Positions 61,389-64,000 of a DNA stretch of 64,000 bases are shown piece by piece. Source of the DNA: Blastococcus sp. MG754426 (GTDB lineage: Bacteria > Actinomycetota > Actinomycetes > Mycobacteriales > Geodermatophilaceae); NCBI RefSeq assembly GCF_021699055.1, contig NZ_SSXC01000003.1:1-64000 (forward strand). The letters are read 5' to 3'. The position numbers and the translations under genes were made by a program. The notes beneath the pieces are model-generated. The model did not search any database and had not been told where the DNA came from. It saw nothing but the letters and a program-made list of their open reading frames with translations. Every line of letters starts with the position of its first letter. Position 1 is the first letter of the stretch.

Positions 61389-61404
61389 CACATCTGGTCA
61401 TGTG
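61389..61404. promoter_or_regulatory. palindrome in the LAL/oxidase divergent promoter
   Basis: CACAT-CTGGTC-ATGTG, a 5-bp inverted repeat, 52 bp upstream of the oxidase ATG. An additional TGACCATG 30 bp away repeats the TGACCA half. Candidate site for the LuxR-type regulator. Confidence 0.4.
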
Positions 61405-61455
61405 GGGCGAGGCCCCCGTCCCTAGCGTCGAGGTCCCACACCTCGAGGAGGAGTC

Positions 61456-62826
61456 ATGGCCATGCCAGCACTCGACAGTCTGTCGGCGCGGGTGAGCGGA
61501 CCGGTCATCCGGCCGGGGGACGAGGGCTACGAGGAGGCCCGGCACGTCTACAACGCCATGATCGACGCACATCCGGCGGTCGTGGTCCGGTGCGCGAGCA
61601 CGGCCGACGTCGTGGCCACCGTGCGCTGCGCCGCCGAGAGCGGCAGCCTGCTGGCCGTGCGCGGCGGCGGGCACAGCGTGCCCGGATTCGGCACGGCGGA
61701 CGACGCGGTCGTCGCGGACCTGTCCGGGATGCAGTCGGTCGACGTCGACGACGCGATGCGCACCGCCACGGCCGGGGGCGGCACCACCTGGGGCCGCTTC
61801 AACGACGTCACCGCCGCGCACGGTCTGGCCACGACCGGCGGCATCGTCTCCACGACGGGGGTCGGCGGCCTGACCCTCGGTGGTGGCATCGGCTACCTGT
61901 GCCGCGGCTACGGGCTCTCCTGCGACAACGTCGTCGAGGCCGAGGTGGTGACCGCCGACGGATCGGTGGTGACGGCCAACGAGTCCGAGCACCCGGACCT
62001 GTTCTGGGCACTGCGAGGAGGCGGCGGCAACTTCGGCGTGGTGACCCGGTTCACCTTCCGGCTGCACCCGGTGACTGCCATCTACGGCGGACCGATGTTC
62101 TTCGAGCTGTCCGACGGTCCGGCGATCCTGAGGCACTTCCGGGAGTTCATCCGGACGGCGCCGCGCGAGTACGGCGGCTTCCCTGCCTTCCAGATCGCGC
62201 CGCCGCTGCCGTTCGTGCCGGAGAACCGGGTCGGTGAGCCGTTCGTCGCCGTGGTGTCCTGCTGGACCGGACCCGCGGCCGAGGGCGAGCGGATCATCGA
62301 CGGCTTCCGCGAGGTGGCCCGTCCGGTGGCCGAGCACGTCGGTGAGATGCCGTACGCGGCGCTCAACAGCGCCTTCGACGGGCTCGTCCCGCCGGGTCTC
62401 CAGCACTACTGGAAGGCCGCCTTCGTGCGCGAGCTGACCGACGACGCGATCGCCGCGCACATGGAGCACGGGCCGAGGGTGCCCACGGTGAACTCGACGG
62501 TGCACCTCTACCCGATCGACGGCGCCGTCCACGACGTGGCGGCGGACGCGACGGCGTTCGGGCACCGCGACGCCTCGTTCGCACCGGTCATCGCCGGCAT
62601 GTGGCCCGACCCCGCGGACAACGAGCGCAACACCGCGTGGGTCCGCGACTACCACGCGGCGATCGCCCCGCACTCCGAGGCCGGGGGATACGTCAACTTC
62701 GCCTCGGCCGACGACCAGGTGCGCGCCGACGCCAACTACGGCGCCAACCACCACCGCCTCCGGGAGGTGAAGCGTCGCTACGACCCCGACAACGTGTTCC
62801 GCCTGAACCAGAACATCCAGCCCTGA
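61456..62826 (+). CDS. BBE-like FAD-linked oxidase
   Basis: 456 residues with GAGGAGGAG before the ATG. The FAD-binding p-cresol-methylhydroxylase-type domain has R-G-G-G-H-S (His for covalent FAD, near 71-76), L-G-G-G-I-G-Y-L and L-F-W-A-L-R-G-G-G-G-N-F-G. The Cys that adds a second covalent bond in plant berberine-bridge enzymes is Ser in G-I-V-S-T-T-G. The C-terminal N-Y-G-A-N-H-x-R-L matches the BBE domain. It oxidises a hydroxyl or amine group of an unknown compound. It is followed by a cupin 38 bp away. Confidence 0.93.
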   Translation: MAMPALDSLSARVSGPVIRPGDEGYEEARHVYNAMIDAHPAVVVRCASTADVVATVRCAAESGSLLAVRGGGHSVPGFGTADDAVVADLSGMQSVDVDDAMRTATAGGGTTWGRFNDVTAAHGLATTGGIVSTTGVGGLTLGGGIGYLCRGYGLSCDNVVEAEVVTADGSVVTANESEHPDLFWALRGGGGNFGVVTRFTFRLHPVTAIYGGPMFFELSDGPAILRHFREFIRTAPREYGGFPAFQIAPPLPFVPENRVGEPFVAVVSCWTGPAAEGERIIDGFREVARPVAEHVGEMPYAALNSAFDGLVPPGLQHYWKAAFVRELTDDAIAAHMEHGPRVPTVNSTVHLYPIDGAVHDVAADATAFGHRDASFAPVIAGMWPDPADNERNTAWVRDYHAAIAPHSEAGGYVNFASADDQVRADANYGANHHRLREVKRRYDPDNVFRLNQNIQP

Positions 62827-62864
62827 CCCGGTGCCCGCCGCGGCGCCCGAACCGAGGAGACGAC

Positions 62865-63227
62865 ATGCGCGTCATCAACCGCACGGACCTGCCCATGGCC
62901 ATCGAGGGGGGCGGTCTCGAGTTCCGGAAGGACGAGGCCGGTGAGAACACGATCGCGTGGGTCCGGGTCCCCGCCGGCACGGATCTCCGGCCGGCGTTGG
63001 CCGGCCTGCCCGGTGACCTCTGCCCGTGCCCGCACTGGGGCTACATGATCTCGGGCCGGCTGCGCATGCACACCAAGGACGGCGACTCCACCTACGAGGC
63101 CGGGCAGGCTTTCTACTGGGCGCCCGGGCACGCACCGGAAGCACTGGAGGACTGCGAGTACCTCGACGTCTCGCCGACCGCCGAACTCGAGGAGGTCGTC
63201 CGCCATCTGCAGGGTGGGTCGGCCTAG
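62865..63227 (+). CDS. small cupin protein
   Basis: 120 residues with GAGGAG RBS, one cupin barrel. The likely metal site is spread over P-H-W-G-Y-M-I-S-G-R-L (His near 57) and a late P-G-H-A-P-E segment; a Cys-Pro-Cys motif (C-P-C-P-H) next to the barrel is unusual. Co-transcription with the flavin oxidase suggests a shared substrate or product binding role. Cytoplasmic. Confidence 0.87.
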   Translation: MRVINRTDLPMAIEGGGLEFRKDEAGENTIAWVRVPAGTDLRPALAGLPGDLCPCPHWGYMISGRLRMHTKDGDSTYEAGQAFYWAPGHAPEALEDCEYLDVSPTAELEEVVRHLQGGSA

Positions 63228-63309
63228 TCCTCGCGATCACCGCGATCGCGCGGTCGGACCGACCGTGCCACGCGGACCGCTCCGGTCGACCCGGACCACC
63301 CCCGTTCAC

Positions 63310-63495
63310 CTCACCGACCGGGAGCTCGAGGGGGTGACCCCGGTCCGGGGAGGCCGGAGCGAGGCCGGCATCGCCGCGGTGCTGCACCCGTCACCACGAA
63401 CCGTCGTGCACCACGTGGCCGGGAGCTCCACCGAGCTGGGCGTCACCACCCGCGCCGAGGCGGTCGCACGCACCGCCGACGCCGATCTGTTCTAG
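63310..63495 (+). pseudogene. decayed LuxR-type HTH fragment
   Basis: An open frame of about 61 codons resembling the C-terminal HTH of LuxR regulators: L-T-D-R-E-L-E at the start, S-P-R-T-V-V-H-H-V in the recognition helix and L-G-V-T-T-R-A-E-A-V-A-R. Core positions are eroded: V-L-x-L-V-A has become G-V-T-P-V-R, E-I-A has become G-I-A, I-x-x-K-L-G has become S-S-T-E-L-G. The frame starts at no good codon and nothing upstream encodes an N-terminal domain, so it is probably a relic of a regulator. Confidence 0.6.
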
Positions 63496-63631
63496 GTATC
63501 CGCGGCCGCGAAGCCCGTGCGCGCCCGGCCCGATGCCCGTGCAGATACCGATGTGCCGGTCCGGCGTCGTTCCTACGTTGGTGGCAGGCGGTCCTTTCCG
63601 GACTGCTGTCCCGGCCGACAGGGAGGACACC

Positions 63632-63887
63632 GTGACCACCACGGGATCGACATCGGGATCGACGTCCGGGCGCTGACCGGGACGGCCCAGGCCATCGAGG
63701 AGGACCCGGGCCTGGGCGCCTCCACGTTCCGCGCCCGCAGCCGGTGGCAGGACGGGACGTGCGACACGGGGGAGCTCCACCCGTGGACAGCTCGAGGAGC
63801 TGTGCCGGTCCGTCCGCGGAGCCCTCGCCGGTGCGCGACCCGCCGGCCGATCCGCTGCCGATCGAGACGGCCCTCGATGTCCTCTGA
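63632..63887 (+). pseudogene. frameshifted OsmC-family remnant
   Basis: An OsmC-like N-terminus is recognisable. After a GTG at 63632 with a nearby GGGAGGACACC RBS, the frame closes at 63676. A second frame carries I-D-V-R-A-L-T-G-T-A-Q-A-I-E-E-D-P-G-L-G-A-S-T-F-R-A-R (from about 63646). A third frame near 63791 gives L-E-E-L-C-R-S-V, and the C-terminal D-P-L-P-I-E-T-A-L-D-V-L ends at 63887. The middle with the peroxidase cysteines is missing. At least three frame changes plus a deletion make this non-functional. Confidence 0.62.
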
Positions 63888-63919
63888 CAGCCAGGGCGCT
63901 CGGCAGAAGGGAGAGACAG

Positions 63920-64000
63920 ATGTACATCCAGCTCATCGAATTCCGCACGTCCCGCCGGGAGGAGCTCCTCGAGCTCGCTCGGCGGTGGTCGGGCGATGCG
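63920..64000 (+). CDS. start of a gene cut by the window edge
   Basis: An ATG at 63920 with GAAGGGAG before it begins M-Y-I-Q-L-I-E-F-R-T-S and stays open to the end of the window (27 codons). The opening resembles short actinobacterial proteins with a ferredoxin-like fold, but too little is visible to name a family. Confidence 0.5.
   Translation, partial: MYIQLIEFRTSRREELLELARRWSGDA

Noticed and set aside
58442-61495. A 1017-codon plus-strand frame opposite the LuxR-type regulator
   Set aside because: Composition is typical of a shadow frame. The opposite strand has Walker motifs and an HTH in the right order.
1-64000. CRISPR arrays, tRNA/rRNA genes, integrases, insertion sequences
   Set aside because: No regularly spaced repeats, no tRNA cloverleaf or rRNA-like segments noticed, and no transposase or integrase motif in any plausible frame. 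A tRNA scan would be decisive.

Overview
The window is very GC-rich (about three quarters by eye), dense and almost mobile-element free. GTG starts, 4-bp ATGA/GTGA gene overlaps, an IdeR-type repressor, CsoR, a fused CydDC and DUF4192/DUF2277 proteins point to a high-GC actinobacterium. The gene mix fits the Geodermatophilaceae (Blastococcus, Geodermatophilus, Modestobacter), but that placement is inference. I see no rRNA, tRNA, CRISPR array, intact IS element or replication origin.

Layout. 0.1-3 kb: small housekeeping genes and a channel-like membrane protein. 3-9.1 kb: a ferric-iron ABC importer behind an IdeR-type box, then a second box and a tightly packed aldolase-like/epimerase/glycosyltransferase operon. 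9.1-11.1 kb: an ElaA-like acetyltransferase and a GT39-type glycosyltransferase. 11.2-13.7 kb: small proteins and a short-chain dehydrogenase. 13.8-17.4 kb: ethanolamine permease and EutBC. 17.4-19.7 kb: SpoIIE phosphatase, a small membrane protein and a permuted NlpC/P60-like protein. 19.9-27.3 kb: cydA-cydB-cydDC divergent from a BlaI/M56-peptidase pair with twin operators. 27.8-31.7 kb: copper homeostasis (csoR, copZ, a secreted His-containing protein, copA). 31.7-35.6 kb: MerR regulator, Hsp20, STAS, YibE/F, a methyltransferase and a DksA-like protein. 35.7-40.6 kb: a five-gene surface-glycan-like operon. 40.7-45 kb: Dabb protein, lipoprotein, DUF4192 and an S9 peptidase. 45-50 kb: ideR, acuC overlapping a GNAT/acyl-CoA-synthetase-type protein acetyltransferase, and a SigB-type sigma factor. 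51-58.4 kb: dtd, a CPA2 antiporter, a P2-type cation ATPase, a His-rich protein and DUF4242. 58.4-64 kb: a large LuxR-type ATPase regulator divergent from a flavin oxidase and a cupin, followed by decayed LuxR and OsmC remnants.

How it fits together. The IdeR homologue at 45-46 kb keeps every canonical DtxR metal ligand at the same residue number, and two iron-box-like palindromes lie near 3.0 and 6.75 kb. The second suggests that a small glycan or metabolite cassette is co-regulated with iron uptake. A BlaI-type repressor appears to control cytochrome bd rather than a beta-lactamase. Cu(I) handling is complete: sensor, chaperone, secreted binder and exporter. AcuC and the acetyltransferase form a translationally coupled acetylation switch.

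The least explained parts are the iron-box glycan cassette, the five-gene glycan operon with an alpha/alpha-toroid protein, the BlaI-cyd arrangement, and a dispersed hairpin repeat present at three intergenic loci (four or more copies).
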